From: Reinekea sp. G2M2-21
Lineage (GTDB): Bacteria > Pseudomonadota > Gammaproteobacteria > Pseudomonadales > Natronospirillaceae
Direction: 5' to 3'
Length of the DNA stretch: 64,000 nucleotides
NCBI RefSeq assembly: GCF_015687175.1
Contig: NZ_JADPQG010000010.1
Location: forward strand, 62,001 to 126,000
The notes below the pieces were generated by a model. It made no database searches. It saw only the letters and a list, made by a program, of their open reading frames with translations, and was not told where the DNA came from. The position numbers were made by a program, and so were the translations under genes. Positions 1-10,307 of this stretch are shown piece by piece (the stretch's first letter is position 1; every line of letters starts with the position of its first letter).

Positions 1-144
1 TTAATTCAAATCACCTCAGTCCTTACAGATCGAAGAATGAGCGAGGCGTGTGTTGCAGGGAATGGCGAGTCCTTTTCAAAATACACAACAAAGCTCAGTC
101 ATCGATCTGAAGGACCCGGAGGGCGGGGCTGAAATGGCAATTAT
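1..144 (+). repeat. Dispersed repeat R1, copy 1 (cut by window edge)
   Basis: About 144 bp closely matching 23714-23857, with both ends also present in inverted form at 5524-5592. It begins TTAATTCAAATCACCTCAG and ends near CTGAAATGGCAATTAT; copies 2 and 3 carry TGA before the first TTAAT, so this copy starts just left of the window. Two internal arms can pair: CAGATCGAAGAATGAGC near 26-42 with GCTCAGTCATCGATCTG near 94-110, giving an imperfect 17-bp stem around a ~50-nt loop. It carries no protein-like frame. It lies directly upstream of the REC-kinase gene and supplies that gene's upstream region. A nonautonomous mobile element is possible but no transposase is present. Confidence 0.85.
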
Positions 145-190
145 TCAGAGATTCCCTGGCCTCCTATGTAACAATAATTGGACGATATCC

Positions 191-1387
191 GTGCACAAAG
201 TTGCTTTGATTGAAGACCAAGAATATGTACGCGACTTCATTGCGACAGCACTTAATGGGATGTGTGAACTAGTCGTTTTTGATAGCGCCAAGGACTTTCA
301 ACGCGACATAGAGGGTCAGAGTCATAGATTTGACTTGGTGTTAACGGATATCTATTTACCCGGAGAGGATGGCCGAGAAGTGTTGTACTCTATGATGGGT
401 AACGGTACTCCCATCATAATTGTGACTGGCGACCAGGATGTTTCAACAGAATCTGAAATGTTCTCGCTCGGTGCCTTTGACTACATACGAAAACCGTTAA
501 ACGAGGAAGTATTGCGTCACCGGGTTGGCTTGCATTTAAAACTCAGAGAAGAACAGTTGCGAGTTGCGCAAACTCAAGAGCAACTTGTTCAAAGTGAAAA
601 AATGGCGGCTCTGGGACAGTTAGCGGCTGGTGTAGCCCATGAGATTAATAATCCAATTGGTTTTGTCACATCTAACTCCAACTTAATCAAACGGTATGTT
701 TCCAAAATTAATGACACCCTCACAAAACTGGATGAAGAAGCCGCAAACGATCCAAACGGTGAAATGCTGTTAATGATTACCCGTTGGAAGTCACAATCAA
801 AACTCGATAGTTTTTTGAATGAACTGGTAAAGATTTCTGAAGAATCCTTAGAGGGACTCGAACGAATTCGAGATATTGTAAAAGATCTAAAAGACTATGC
901 TCATATGGGGGATCAAGCATTTGAACCAGCGGACCTTAACAAGAGCTTAGAATCAACAGTCAACCTTCTTAGGAATGAGATAAAGTACAAAGCAGAAGTC
1001 GCCATGGCTCTAGGTGACTTGCCATGGGTACCGTGTCGTATTTCTCAATTAAATCAGGTCTTTGTTAACATTTTGGTCAATGCTTGTCACGCCATTCCAA
1101 ACTTTGGAAATATTGCCATAGAATCTATGCAAGAAGGCGATAATGCATTAATTCGCATAACGGACGATGGATGCGGCATGCCGAAAGAGGTTAGCAAGCA
1201 CGTTTTTGATCCGTTTTTTACCACAAAACCTGTTGGTCAAGGTACCGGCATTGGTTTAGCCATTTCAAAGTCAATAGTCGACACACACATGGGGACGATA
1301 TCCGTGCAAAGTGTTGTCGGAGAAGGTACTACGTTTGAGATACGTATTCCCCTTCAGCTTTCAGGCGAAACATTGTTACCCACCTAA
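191..1387 (+). CDS. Response-regulator receiver / histidine kinase fusion (REC-HisKA-HATPase)
   Basis: Cytoplasmic two-component protein of 398 aa with no membrane segment. An N-terminal receiver domain (residues ~3-120, acidic pair ED near 8-9, phospho-acceptor Asp53 in LTDIYLPG) is followed by a short coiled coil and a kinase core. His150 lies in the H-box GVAHEINNP, the N-box is NILVNACHA, and the G-boxes are DDGCGMP and GQGTGIGLAIS. This order suggests a kinase controlled by phosphorylation of its own receiver by a partner not seen here. GTG 191 is chosen because the receiver fold begins right after it; in-frame ATGs at 50 and 134 lie in or at the edge of repeat R1. The gene looks AT-richer than the hut genes beside it, so it may be acquired. 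Its stimulus is unknown. Confidence 0.85.
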   Translation: MHKVALIEDQEYVRDFIATALNGMCELVVFDSAKDFQRDIEGQSHRFDLVLTDIYLPGEDGREVLYSMMGNGTPIIIVTGDQDVSTESEMFSLGAFDYIRKPLNEEVLRHRVGLHLKLREEQLRVAQTQEQLVQSEKMAALGQLAAGVAHEINNPIGFVTSNSNLIKRYVSKINDTLTKLDEEAANDPNGEMLLMITRWKSQSKLDSFLNELVKISEESLEGLERIRDIVKDLKDYAHMGDQAFEPADLNKSLESTVNLLRNEIKYKAEVAMALGDLPWVPCRISQLNQVFVNILVNACHAIPNFGNIAIESMQEGDNALIRITDDGCGMPKEVSKHVFDPFFTTKPVGQGTGIGLAISKSIVDTHMGTISVQSVVGEGTTFEIRIPLQLSGETLLPT

Positions 1388-1413
1388 TATTTGCAGAATT
1401 GCGACATTAAAAG

Positions 1414-1425
1414 TTGTATATACAA
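1414..1425. promoter_or_regulatory. Candidate HutC operator
   Basis: TTGTATATACAA is a perfect 12-bp palindrome in the 85-bp gap upstream of hutC. HutC repressors of pseudomonads bind palindromes of the TTGTATGTACAA kind, so this is a good candidate for autoregulation and control of the downstream hut genes. Binding is inferred from similarity of the motif and its position. Confidence 0.6.
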
Positions 1426-1472
1426 GTCGCCTGGCCTACTCTTCGGGCACACTACCGAACGGGAACAGGACG

Positions 1473-2216
1473 ATGGCTGCACCACGGTTTGAAACCATTA
1501 AGAAGCACATCATCGCCAAGGTCGAGAAAGGTCAATGGCAACCCGGTGACGCGGTGCCTTCCGAAAACCTCCTGGCTGAACAGTTTTCAGTGTCTAGAAT
1601 GACCGCACGCCGTGCGCTGACGGAGTTGACCGATGCCGGTGTGCTGCAACGAATCCAAGGCGCAGGTACCTTTGTTGCAGAACAATTACCCACCGGTTCA
1701 CTGTTGGAAATACGCAATATTGCGGATGAAATCACGGAACGGGGTCACCGGCATCTGGCGGAAGTTCTGGAGCTGACCGAACTTCCGGCGTCGAGCCTGA
1801 TTGCGGCACAACTTGGCATTGCCCCAGACAGTGTTGTTTTTTTCAGTCGGCTGCGTCACTTCGAAGAAGACACGCGTAATCAACGACACGCCATTCAAGT
1901 GGAAGAACGATTTGTGTTGCCCGCTGTCGCGCCGGACTATCTACAACAGGATTTCACCACCCAAACACCCAGCGCCTATTTGTCGTCTTTGTCACCACTG
2001 TCTGAAGCAGATCATTGGGTTGAAGCGGTTATGCCCGACTCTGCTCTGCAAGCCTGGCTGAACATCTCACCGACAACGCCGTGCCTGAAGCTGTCGCGGC
2101 GAACCATGGGTTTACAGCGCGGACGACGTAAAAAACAGATTGTGAATTTCGCCATGTTGTATCACCCCGGGGATAAGTACCGCTTGGGTGGACACCTGGT
2201 AAACAACCCATCGTAA
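1473..2216 (+). CDS. hutC: Histidine utilization repressor HutC (GntR family)
   Basis: 247-aa GntR-family repressor. Residues ~1-70 form the winged-helix DNA-binding domain (PSENLLAEQFSVSRMTARRALTEL), followed by a UTRA ligand domain, which in HutC binds urocanate. It is first in a hutC-hutU-hutH run on one strand. ATG 1473 follows an AGGA ribosome site; the longer open frame from 1311 overlaps the kinase gene and has no GntR homology. In known systems urocanate releases HutC from DNA and induces the pathway. The assignment rests on family features plus the adjacent hut genes. Confidence 0.9.
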   Translation: MAAPRFETIKKHIIAKVEKGQWQPGDAVPSENLLAEQFSVSRMTARRALTELTDAGVLQRIQGAGTFVAEQLPTGSLLEIRNIADEITERGHRHLAEVLELTELPASSLIAAQLGIAPDSVVFFSRLRHFEEDTRNQRHAIQVEERFVLPAVAPDYLQQDFTTQTPSAYLSSLSPLSEADHWVEAVMPDSALQAWLNISPTTPCLKLSRRTMGLQRGRRKKQIVNFAMLYHPGDKYRLGGHLVNNPS

Positions 2217-2260
2217 AAATGCTCACTAAAAACTAAAAACTAAAAAAACAGGAACCTCAT

Positions 2261-3952
2261 ATGACTCGACTGGACAACTCCCGAAGCATTGCAGCGCCCA
2301 CTGGCACCCAACTCACCGCAAAAAGCTGGCTGACCGAAGCCCCACTGCGCATGTTAATGAACAACCTCCACCCCGATGTCGCGGAACATCCGGAAGAGTT
2401 GGTGGTTTACGGTGGCATTGGCCGTGCTGCGCGGAACTGGAAATGTTATGACAAGATCGTCGAAACCCTGACCCGATTGGAAAACAATGAAACGCTGTTG
2501 GTACAAAGCGGTAAGCCGGTCGGTGTGTTCCAAACACATGAAAACGCCCCGCGCGTCTTAATCGCCAATTCAAATCTGGTGCCGCACTGGGCGAACTGGG
2601 AGCATTTCAACGAACTCGATAAACAGGGTTTGATGATGTATGGCCAGATGACGGCCGGGTCGTGGATCTACATCGGCTCCCAGGGCATTGTTCAAGGTAC
2701 TTACGAAACCTTCGGGGCCGTGGCGAAACAACATTTCAACGGAATCGCAAATGGCAAGTGGGTTCTGACCGGGGGGCTGGGTGGCATGGGTGGCGCACAG
2801 CCATTGGCAGCCACCATGGCCGGTTTTTCGATGCTCGCGGTGGAGTGTGACGAATCCCGGATCGACTTCCGTTTGCGCACGGGGTATGTCGACCGCAAAG
2901 CCACCACCTTGGACGAAGCACTGGAAGTAATCCATACAGCAACCGCCAAGGGCGAAGTCATCAGTGTCGGTTTGCTGGGCAATGCCGCCGATGTTTACAG
3001 CGAACTGGTGTCCAAAAACATCACACCGGATGTGGTAACTGACCAAACCAGCGCGCACGACCCACTCAATGGCTACCTGCCACAGGGTTGGACAATGGCA
3101 CAGGCGAAAACCATGCGTTTGGAAAACCCGGCGTTGGTCGTGGACAAGGCGAAAGAAAGTATGGCGGTACAGGTGCGCGCGATGCTAGCGCTGCAAGATC
3201 GTGGTGCTGCAACACTCGACTACGGCAACAACATCCGCCAGATGGCACTTGAGAAGGGTGTCGACAACGCCTTTGATTTTCCCGGTTTCGTGCCAAAGTA
3301 TATCCGCCCGCTGTTCTGCGAAGGTATCGGTCCGTTCCGATGGGTGGCACTGTCTGGCGACCCAGAAGACATCTACAAAACCGACGCAAAAGTGAAAGAG
3401 CTGATTCCGGATAACCCGCACTTACACAACTGGCTGGACATGGCACGTGAACGCATTCAATTCCAGGGGCTGCCCGCCCGTATCTGCTGGATTGGTTTAA
3501 AAGATCGCGCCCGGATTGGTCAGGCGTTTAACGATATGGTCGCCTCTGGTGAATTAAAAGCGCCCGTTGTAATCGGCCGTGATCATTTGGATTCCGGCTC
3601 CGTGGCGTCTCCTAATCGCGAAACGGAAAGCATGCTAGACGGCTCCGATGCGGTGTCTGACTGGCCGCTGTTGAATGCCATGCTGAGCACCGCAAGCGGA
3701 GCTACCTGGGTAAGCCTGCACCATGGTGGCGGCGTTGGCATGGGCTTTTCACAGCACGCCGGTCTTGTGGTGGTTTGCGATGGCACGCCGGAGGCGCGCA
3801 CCCGTGTTGGCCGGGTATTGTGGAACGACCCCGGCACCGGCGTCATGCGTCACGCCGATGCGGGATACGATATTGCTGTGCAATGCGCCCAGGATAACCA
3901 ACTGGACTTGCCCATGATTGAAGGTGCCAACGGAGGTCACCACTATGAATAA
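2261..3952 (+). CDS. hutU: Urocanate hydratase
   Basis: 563 aa, close to the usual ~556. It converts urocanate to 4-imidazolone-5-propionate in the cytosol, using tightly bound NAD+ as an electrophile. The NAD-binding glycine-rich stretch [14 protein letters not shown] lies near residues 170-185, and Cys409 in [14 protein letters not shown] corresponds to the conserved active-site cysteine region. The gene follows hutC by 44 bp, with AGGA upstream of ATG 2261, and overlaps hutH by 8 bp, so hutU and hutH are probably translationally coupled. Confidence 0.97.
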   Translation: MTRLDNSRSIAAPTGTQLTAKSWLTEAPLRMLMNNLHPDVAEHPEELVVYGGIGRAARNWKCYDKIVETLTRLENNETLLVQSGKPVGVFQTHENAPRVLIANSNLVPHWANWEHFNELDKQGLMMYGQMTAGSWIYIGSQGIVQGTYETFGAVAKQHFNGIANGKWVLTGGLGGMGGAQPLAATMAGFSMLAVECDESRIDFRLRTGYVDRKATTLDEALEVIHTATAKGEVISVGLLGNAADVYSELVSKNITPDVVTDQTSAHDPLNGYLPQGWTMAQAKTMRLENPALVVDKAKESMAVQVRAMLALQDRGAATLDYGNNIRQMALEKGVDNAFDFPGFVPKYIRPLFCEGIGPFRWVALSGDPEDIYKTDAKVKELIPDNPHLHNWLDMARERIQFQGLPARICWIGLKDRARIGQAFNDMVASGELKAPVVIGRDHLDSGSVASPNRETESMLDGSDAVSDWPLLNAMLSTASGATWVSLHHGGGVGMGFSQHAGLVVVCDGTPEARTRVGRVLWNDPGTGVMRHADAGYDIAVQCAQDNQLDLPMIEGANGGHHYE

Positions 3953-5474
3953 ATTAGTCATCAAGCCCGGGCAGCTCACACTCGCACAATTACATCAGGT
4001 GCACTTGCAGGCAGTTCATTTGTCGTTGGACGAAAGCTGTCTTGACGGCATTGAACAGTCCGCCGCCACCGTAAAAAAAGTCATCGATGACAATCGTGTT
4101 GTCTACGGTATTAACACCGGCTTCGGCTTGCTTGCCAATACGCGGATCGAACCGGAAGAACTGGAAACCCTGCAGCGCAGTATTGTACTGAGTCATTCTG
4201 CGGGTATCGGCCAATACATGGACACCAGCACGGTACGTCTGCTGATGGTGTTAAAAATTAATTCCTTGGCGCGCGGCTTTTCCGGTATCCGGTTGGACGT
4301 CATTCAGGCGCTGATCACCCTGGTCAACAAAGAGATTTACCCCTGCATTCCCATTAAGGGTTCGGTCGGCGCCAGCGGCGACCTGGCCCCATTGGCGCAC
4401 ATGAGCGCTATTCTGTTGGGTGAAGGTGAAGCCTTTTATCAGGGCGAAACCATCTCCGCTAAAATTGCACTGGAACTGGCTGGCTTAACACCCATCGTAC
4501 TGGCACCGAAGGAAGGCTTGGCTCTGCTTAATGGCACCCAAGCCTCTACCGCGCTGGCACTGCAAGGCTTATTCGCAACCGAGAACGCTTTGTTGGCCGC
4601 CACCGTGATCGGCGCCCTAACCGTTGAAGCCGCCAAAGGCTCACGCGCTCCGTTTGACGAACGCATTCATCTGGCCCGCGGTCATCAGGCGCAAATTGAT
4701 ATGGCGGCGGCGTATCGTCATTTACTGGCGCATTCCAATATCGAACAGTCACATGAAAACTGTGACAAAGTTCAGGACCCGTACAGTCTGCGCTGCCAAC
4801 CGCAGGTGATGGGGGCGTGTCTGCAGCAAATGCGTCATGCCGCGAGTGTGATTCTGACCGAATGCAACGCGGTATCCGATAACCCACTAGTGTTCAGCGA
4901 CGATGATGAGATCCTGTCTGGCGGTAACTTCCATGCCGAACCCATTGCCATGGTCGCAGATAACCTCGCCCTGGCACTTGCGGAAATCGGTGCCCTGTCG
5001 GAGCGTCGTATGGCGTTGCTGATCGACAGCGGCTTGAGCGGTTTGCCGCCATTTCTGGTCAACAACGGCGGGGTGAATTCCGGCTTCATGATTGCTCAGG
5101 TCACGTCCGCGGCGCTGGCCAGTGAAAACAAAACACTGGCACATCCGGCGTCAGTCGACAGCCTGCCGACATCTGCCAATCAGGAAGATCACGTCTCGAT
5201 GGCGACGTTTGCGGCACGTCGGTTAAAGGATATGCATGAAAACACCGTCGGCATCTTGGCCGTCGAGTGGTTAGCGGCATGCCAAGGGCTGGATTTCCTG
5301 AGCCCACTGAGATCCAGTGACCTGCTGGAAAAAGCTAAAACAGAACTGCGTTCTCACGTGCCGTTTTACGACAAAGATCGCTACTTCGCGCCCGACATCA
5401 AAGCGGCCTTTGACCTGATTAAAGCGGACTGTCTGCGCCCGTTTGCTATTACCGACATCATGCTGACCGACTGA
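3945..5474 (+). CDS. hutH: Histidine ammonia-lyase
   Basis: 509 aa, the usual family length. It deaminates histidine to urocanate, the first step of histidine degradation. Ala143-Ser144-Gly145 in [15 protein letters not shown] is the tripeptide that cyclises into the MIO electrophile. The start at 3945 has a strong GGAGGT site and overlaps the hutU stop (TATGAATAA). The later pathway genes hutI and hutG are absent, so they must lie left of the window or elsewhere. Confidence 0.97.
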   Translation: MNKLVIKPGQLTLAQLHQVHLQAVHLSLDESCLDGIEQSAATVKKVIDDNRVVYGINTGFGLLANTRIEPEELETLQRSIVLSHSAGIGQYMDTSTVRLLMVLKINSLARGFSGIRLDVIQALITLVNKEIYPCIPIKGSVGASGDLAPLAHMSAILLGEGEAFYQGETISAKIALELAGLTPIVLAPKEGLALLNGTQASTALALQGLFATENALLAATVIGALTVEAAKGSRAPFDERIHLARGHQAQIDMAAAYRHLLAHSNIEQSHENCDKVQDPYSLRCQPQVMGACLQQMRHAASVILTECNAVSDNPLVFSDDDEILSGGNFHAEPIAMVADNLALALAEIGALSERRMALLIDSGLSGLPPFLVNNGGVNSGFMIAQVTSAALASENKTLAHPASVDSLPTSANQEDHVSMATFAARRLKDMHENTVGILAVEWLAACQGLDFLSPLRSSDLLEKAKTELRSHVPFYDKDRYFAPDIKAAFDLIKADCLRPFAITDIMLTD

Positions 5475-5484
5475 GGCAGTTACT

Positions 5485-5502
5485 GGCGCACACCCGTGCG
5501 CC
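5485..5502 (+). terminator. Hairpin after hutH
   Basis: GGCGCAC-ACCC-GTGCGCC is a perfect 7-bp stem starting 11 bp after the hutH stop. No T tract follows, so it may be an mRNA-stabilising or weak termination hairpin rather than a strong intrinsic terminator. Confidence 0.5.
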
Positions 5503-5523
5503 CATTGATTAAGACACCTTTGC

Positions 5524-5592
5524 ATAATTGCCATTTCAGCCCCGCCCTCCGGCTCCTTCAAATTAAAGATCTGAGGTGATTTGAATTAATCA
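5524..5592 (-). repeat. Dispersed repeat R1, copy 2 (inverted, internally deleted)
   Basis: Read on the minus strand it starts TGATTAATTCAAATCACCTCAG and ends GAGGGCGGGGCTGAAATGGC then AATTAT, matching both ends of copy 1. The ~75-bp middle, including most of the internal stem-loop, is missing. Loss of a hairpin by slippage would explain this. With copy 1 it brackets the kinase-hut segment in inverted orientation. Confidence 0.8.
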
Positions 5593-5702
5593 AGGTTGCA
5601 TTAACAATCAGGAATAACCCGTTTTTATCGTCTACGCTCAATTGGGGGCGGAGCACAGCTTCCTACCCTCAACTTTCCTTCCGTATTAAAGAGTTAAGAT
5701 TC

Positions 5703-6383
5703 GTGAAAAGCGTGTTATTGCTAATCCTGTTACTTCCTTTGACGCTCTGCGCAGAGCCGTTCACCATCAGCTATGGCGTGGATGGCAAATTTGCCAAGGT
5801 TAATATTCAAATTATCCGTCAACTGTACCGCCATGTGGACATGACTCCCGAATTTATCCGGGTGCCCACGCCTCGCTTACTGCCAGACCTCAATGACGGT
5901 AAAACAGACGCCACCTTGTTTCGCGTGGCGGGCGCGCAACAGCCGTTTGAGCAGGTGGTGCCGCTAGCCAGCCCACATTATTTTGTGTCGATCCACGCGT
6001 TCAGTCGACAAGCCCTCAGCATTCAGAGTTGGGCAGATCTTGAACCTTTTCGACTGGCCTATATTGCCGGTTTCGCCGCCGCGCAGAATCAAACCATCGG
6101 CATGAACCGGATCGAAACCAAAACACTGGAGCAAGCCATGAAACTGCTCGAAGCAGACCGGGTCGATATCGTCATTGCCAGCCGCGATACTGGACTGGAG
6201 CTCATTCGTTCCTGGCCAGACAGCACCATTAACATGCTGCCGACCCCCATTCAAAACATACCGTTATTTCACTATGTCCACGAGCGACATGAAAATCTGA
6301 TCGAGCCGTTAAACCAAGCGCTGAACGAGATGCGCGACAGTGGTGAACTGGAAAAAATTATCATCAATACATTGGGGTTTTAA
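5703..6383 (+). CDS. Periplasmic amino-acid-type substrate-binding protein
   Basis: 226 aa with a clear signal peptide ([19 protein letters not shown]) and a compact SBP_bac_3-like fold: a first lobe with [20 protein letters not shown] and a C-terminal helix ending [22 protein letters not shown] 5703 has AAAGAG upstream. No transporter permease or ATPase follows. Instead a membrane hybrid kinase starts 4 bp after the stop, so the protein probably serves as a periplasmic sensing partner of that kinase. The ligand is unknown. Confidence 0.8.
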   Translation: MKSVLLLILLLPLTLCAEPFTISYGVDGKFAKVNIQIIRQLYRHVDMTPEFIRVPTPRLLPDLNDGKTDATLFRVAGAQQPFEQVVPLASPHYFVSIHAFSRQALSIQSWADLEPFRLAYIAGFAAAQNQTIGMNRIETKTLEQAMKLLEADRVDIVIASRDTGLELIRSWPDSTINMLPTPIQNIPLFHYVHERHENLIEPLNQALNEMRDSGELEKIIINTLGF

Positions 6384-6387
6384 CGGC

Positions 6388-8610
6388 GTGGCACAGCCTA
6401 TTCAACGATCAATCCAAGCGCGCATTGCCTTGAATACCATGGCTATAACCCTTTTTTTTACGGTGATTTTCGGTCTTCTCGGATTTACGCTGCAGTATTA
6501 TTTGCTGAAAAAAGAATTGGCCAACTCGATCAACGCCATTGAAATTACGCCAGCGCCCAGTATCAGCAGCGCATTGTACCTGTTCGACTATGACAGCCTG
6601 GCTGTATTGCTAAACGGCCTTATTGAACAACCCATTTTGCAAGGCGTTGAGGTCATCAGTTTTTCTAGTATCGACCCCTTCACGGACGTTCGTGGCCAGA
6701 TAACAGAGGACACACGCACCACCGTCATTACACTCAAAACGCAAAATTCCTTCGGCGAAACCGAGCTTGTCGGAGAACTGCGCGTGCAACCGAATACGCA
6801 TTGGATGCGTCAACGACTTGGGCAAATTTTGGGTAGTTTCCTGTTGCCGTTGCTGCTGATGGCGGTATGCGTCGGTGCGGGCACGGTAATTCTGATGCGA
6901 CGTTTGATCCTCGATCACCTGGTGACTTTAGCGGTGCAAAGTCGTCAGATGCTGGAATCCGACAACTACGAAAAATTTCGATTCGAACGACACAACCCTC
7001 ACGCAGACGAATTAGATGTCGTTTTGGAAGCCCTGAACGACTTGGTGAACCGGCTGCGGACCAGCATGATCGAACAACAACAGGCTATTATTTTATTGGA
7101 AGATCACAAACAACAACTGGAAAAAATCGTCGATGTGCGCACTACGGAGCTCACAACGGCGAAAGAGTCCGCCGAGCAAGCCAGCCAGGCCAAATCAGAA
7201 TTCATCGCCAATATGAGCCACGAAATTCGTACGCCCATGAATGGTGTCATCGGTTTAATTGACATCAGTTTGGGCGCTAACCCACCCCCTGCCATTGCAA
7301 AAAACCTCAAGATTGCCAAGCAATCAGCGCAAACGCTGCTCAGCATTCTCAATGACATCCTGGACTTTTCCAAATTGGAAGCGGGCAAGCTCACGCTGAC
7401 CAACGCACCCTTTGAACTGAACCAGTTCTTACTAAATTGCAGCGCACTATTTTCAGCCAGCTGCCGTAACAAAGGCTTAGCTTTACTCATTGAAACCAAC
7501 TTCACCGAGCAAATTTGGGTCGAAGGCGATGAAAACCGGCTCAGCCAGGTGTTAAACAATTTGATTGGCAATGCCCTAAAATTTACCGAACGGGGTTGCA
7601 TCAAAATTATCGCCCAATACAGCGTCGAAAATGGGTTGTATGTGTGTGTACAGGACACAGGTATCGGCATTCCCGAGCAACATCTGTCCAAATTGTTTAA
7701 AGCGTTCGAACAGGTCGACTCGACCACTACTCGGGCCCATACAGGCACAGGGCTAGGGCTGAAAATAAGTAACGATCTGATTCAAAAAATGAACGGCAAC
7801 ATCCATGTCGATAGTCGTGACGGTAAAGGTTCGCGCTTCTACTTTTCAATACCTACACCGTTGGTGCGCACACTGGAAACCACACTGGAATGGCCGGTCG
7901 AGAAAAAGCTGATGGTGGTATTGCCCTATAATGACCTAGCCCATAATCTGGTCAAACTGGCGCGCAACGCTGGAATTCCGGTGCAATTCAAGGAAAATTT
8001 CACCGCAGAGTTGTGCGCCGATGCAGCCGCATTTTTAACCAATAACGAATGCATGACACCATCCATGACGGCTGCTGACATACCCTGTCTGAATATCGAC
8101 TGTCACGAGTTGCCTGCCACATTTTCTATTCCACTCACCTGTCAGCAACTCGTGGTTACCTTACAACAGGTACTCACCGGAGAGTTCCTTCCGGTTGACC
8201 AAGCGCCGGCACAACGTGAGACCTTTCGCGGCAATCGGGTATTACTCGTTGAAGACAATGAAGTGAACCAACTGGTTGCCAGTACCATGCTGGAGGATCT
8301 GGGCTTTGAAGTCACCATTGCCAACCACGGCGCACAGGCACTGGATAAATTGGACATTCAGGAGTTCGAACTGGTGTTATTGGATTTACAGATGCCGGTG
8401 ATGGATGGCTTTACCACCATTGAACACATCCGTCAGAACTCTCGCTGGAAAGGACTGCCTGTGATTGCGTTAACTGCGTTGACCGCCGCTGACGAAATAG
8501 CCCGATGCCATGAAGCAGGTTTCACCAGTCATCTGGCAAAACCCATTTTGATGGAAGAACTCACGCAACGACTGCGTGAAACCGTAAAAAACCAAGGGCA
8601 AACGCAGTGA
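6388..8610 (+). CDS. Membrane hybrid histidine kinase (HAMP-HisKA-HATPase-REC)
   Basis: 740-aa hybrid sensor kinase. Transmembrane segments lie near residues 15-40 and 155-175 and flank a ~110-residue periplasmic region. A HAMP-like linker and coiled coil follow. HisKA has His278 in [16 protein letters not shown], HATPase has DTGIGIP and GTGLGLKIS, and a C-terminal receiver has Asp666 in [14 protein letters not shown] 6388 is chosen because it starts 4 bp after the binding-protein stop and right before a hydrophobic N terminus; the longer open frame from 6340 lies inside that gene. The pair probably forms a two-gene operon. The final output partner is not in view. Confidence 0.88.
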   Translation: MAQPIQRSIQARIALNTMAITLFFTVIFGLLGFTLQYYLLKKELANSINAIEITPAPSISSALYLFDYDSLAVLLNGLIEQPILQGVEVISFSSIDPFTDVRGQITEDTRTTVITLKTQNSFGETELVGELRVQPNTHWMRQRLGQILGSFLLPLLLMAVCVGAGTVILMRRLILDHLVTLAVQSRQMLESDNYEKFRFERHNPHADELDVVLEALNDLVNRLRTSMIEQQQAIILLEDHKQQLEKIVDVRTTELTTAKESAEQASQAKSEFIANMSHEIRTPMNGVIGLIDISLGANPPPAIAKNLKIAKQSAQTLLSILNDILDFSKLEAGKLTLTNAPFELNQFLLNCSALFSASCRNKGLALLIETNFTEQIWVEGDENRLSQVLNNLIGNALKFTERGCIKIIAQYSVENGLYVCVQDTGIGIPEQHLSKLFKAFEQVDSTTTRAHTGTGLGLKISNDLIQKMNGNIHVDSRDGKGSRFYFSIPTPLVRTLETTLEWPVEKKLMVVLPYNDLAHNLVKLARNAGIPVQFKENFTAELCADAAAFLTNNECMTPSMTAADIPCLNIDCHELPATFSIPLTCQQLVVTLQQVLTGEFLPVDQAPAQRETFRGNRVLLVEDNEVNQLVASTMLEDLGFEVTIANHGAQALDKLDIQEFELVLLDLQMPVMDGFTTIEHIRQNSRWKGLPVIALTALTAADEIARCHEAGFTSHLAKPILMEELTQRLRETVKNQGQTQ

Positions 8611-8688
8611 ATCAGGTTAGCCCGAAAATTTCTCTATATCGCCTAAAATAACTCTGTATCCCAGAGCTGGTATGGCATTCGGATAAAT

Positions 8689-8863
8689 GGACTTCGGTAA
8701 CACGTTTCGACCATACTTCGCTGATCGAGTCAGATAAAAAATCCCGTTACACTTTGCCCGATTGCACTTGAGCCTTAGAATATCTAAGACTTGGCGGACA
8801 AACGAACAAGCTGTTTAGGCTCATTCCCCCTCAGCTCTCAACCTATAATAAAATTTCCGGGCT
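8689..8863. repeat. Dispersed repeat R2, copy 1 (175 bp)
   Basis: Matches 34408-34582 over an equal length of 175 bp, with the same start (GGACTTCGGTAACAC) and end (AAATTTCCGGGCT). Long exact blocks are CTTCGCTGATCGAGTC and CTTGGCGGACAAACGAACAA. GGTAAC near the start can pair with GTTAC ~50 bp later in both copies. Both copies fill the gap between two convergent genes, and this one ends on the stop codon of the minus-strand gene. Confidence 0.85.
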
Positions 8864-10307
8864 AGCGCGCCAGTGCAACACACACTCGATTACGGCCTTG
8901 TGTTTTCGCCCGGTATAGAGCTTCATCGGCAAGTGCCAGTAACTGAGTTTCAGTCTGATCTTGCTGGATTTCAGCCACGCCAAAACTGCAAGTTAGGTTG
9001 GGTACAGTTGTAAACTTTTGCTGTTCAATTTTAGCGCGTAATGTTTCAGCCAAGGTTTGCGCACCCGATTCGTTGGTTTGCGGACAGATAATTAAAAACT
9101 CCTCGCCACCCCAGCGGCCCACAATATCGTTAAATCGAACGGATGATTTTAACAATGTCGCCAATTGCTGTAAGACAGCATCCCCCACCGCATGACCGTA
9201 CAGGTCGTTCACCTCCTTGAACCGGTCCACGTCGAGTAACACGCAACAAAAGGCGGTGTCATACCGTTCAAAACGCTGTAGTTCGGTTTTAAATTGTTCA
9301 TCCAAATATAGACGGTTATGCAATTTGGTGAGCGAGTCAGTACGCGACAGTCGACTGAGTGCTTCCGACTTTATTTCTAACTGCTGATTCGCATGGTTCA
9401 ACTGAGCCACCAGCTTGCGAACACTCCAGTTTCGGTACAGCAATAAAGCGGAGATCAATGCTGCAATACTAAGTACCTGAACAGCCAAACGGTAATCCGT
9501 TCCGGTTTCCAGCCGCACTGAGATCCAGCGTTTCAGAATTTCGTTTTCCTCAATCGGGTTCAGGTTGTCGATGGCGGCCTGGAACAACGACAACAAGATA
9601 GGATCATCATTGCGGACCCCGACCCGAAAGTAACTTCTGAAGCCAGTCGGTCCGGCTATTTTGAGGTTGCTCAAACCCAACTGCTGAATCTGAGATGTGG
9701 CGACGTAGAGTGTTCCCATAGCGCTATAGATTTCACCGGCCGAGACTTTCTCATAAGCCTGTACCATGGATTCTACGTATACCAGATCAATTAGCGGGTA
9801 TTGCTCAAGGATCCGCTCCTCAAAAATATAGCCCTCCACCATGGCGAGTGTTTTGCCCGACAGCGTCTGCAATCCATCAATGAAGGGCACTTCGGACTGG
9901 GCGACCAAAACCACTGAGGCTTCCATATAGGGTGAGGTGAAGTTCAGGTATTCCCGGCGGGCGTCTGATTCATTCAGCATCGACAGCAGATCGCATCGGC
10001 GTTCACGGGCAAATGCCTCACTCTGAGCCCAAGATTCCGTCTCGACCAAGCGCAAGGGTTTGCCGATCATATCGGCAAACAGCCCCATGTAGTCCGCTGC
10101 TATTCCCACATGACGGCCGTTGCCGTCTATAGCTTCATAGGGCATCCAATCTGGGTCCACACAAACGGTTATGTCATTCCTCTGGGCCAGGTAATCCCGT
10201 TGTTCTGGTGTTTTCACAAAAGGCTCAGCGGCGCGTGCGCCGCTAAACCCCCAGGTAAAAATGACCAAACACACTAAAATTAGAGGTTTAATGCCTTTTC
10301 CAAACAT
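8862..10307 (-). CDS. Diguanylate cyclase with periplasmic substrate-binding sensor domain
   Basis: 481 aa: signal/anchor helix ending GARAAEP, an SBP_bac_3 domain (VCVDPDWMPYEAIDGNGRHVG, residues ~35-265), one transmembrane helix near 275-295 (VLSIAALISALLLY), a coiled coil, and a GGDEF domain. The catalytic motif is RWGGEEF near residue 400. RFND lies five residues before GGEEF and fits an inhibitory I-site. It should make c-di-GMP in response to a periplasmic ligand. ATG 10307 is preferred because it begins a clean signal sequence; the open frame continues upstream to a TTG at 10544 without a ribosome site. Confidence 0.88.
   Translation of the reverse strand: MFGKGIKPLILVCLVIFTWGFSGARAAEPFVKTPEQRDYLAQRNDITVCVDPDWMPYEAIDGNGRHVGIAADYMGLFADMIGKPLRLVETESWAQSEAFARERRCDLLSMLNESDARREYLNFTSPYMEASVVLVAQSEVPFIDGLQTLSGKTLAMVEGYIFEERILEQYPLIDLVYVESMVQAYEKVSAGEIYSAMGTLYVATSQIQQLGLSNLKIAGPTGFRSYFRVGVRNDDPILLSLFQAAIDNLNPIEENEILKRWISVRLETGTDYRLAVQVLSIAALISALLLYRNWSVRKLVAQLNHANQQLEIKSEALSRLSRTDSLTKLHNRLYLDEQFKTELQRFERYDTAFCCVLLDVDRFKEVNDLYGHAVGDAVLQQLATLLKSSVRFNDIVGRWGGEEFLIICPQTNESGAQTLAETLRAKIEQQKFTTVPNLTCSFGVAEIQQDQTETQLLALADEALYRAKTQGRNRVCVALAR

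Noticed and set aside
50-190. N-terminal extension of the REC-kinase frame through repeat R1
   Set aside because: The extension is repeat sequence shared with two other places and lies outside the receiver fold; GTG 191 fits the domain start.
2223-2253. Short AAAAACT tandem repeat before hutU
   Set aside because: Only about three units; too small to infer a function beyond an A-rich ribosome-loading region.
2570-3058. 162-codon antisense ORF inside hutU
   Set aside because: Opposite a well-conserved enzyme gene with no domain of its own; an effect of codon bias on the other strand.
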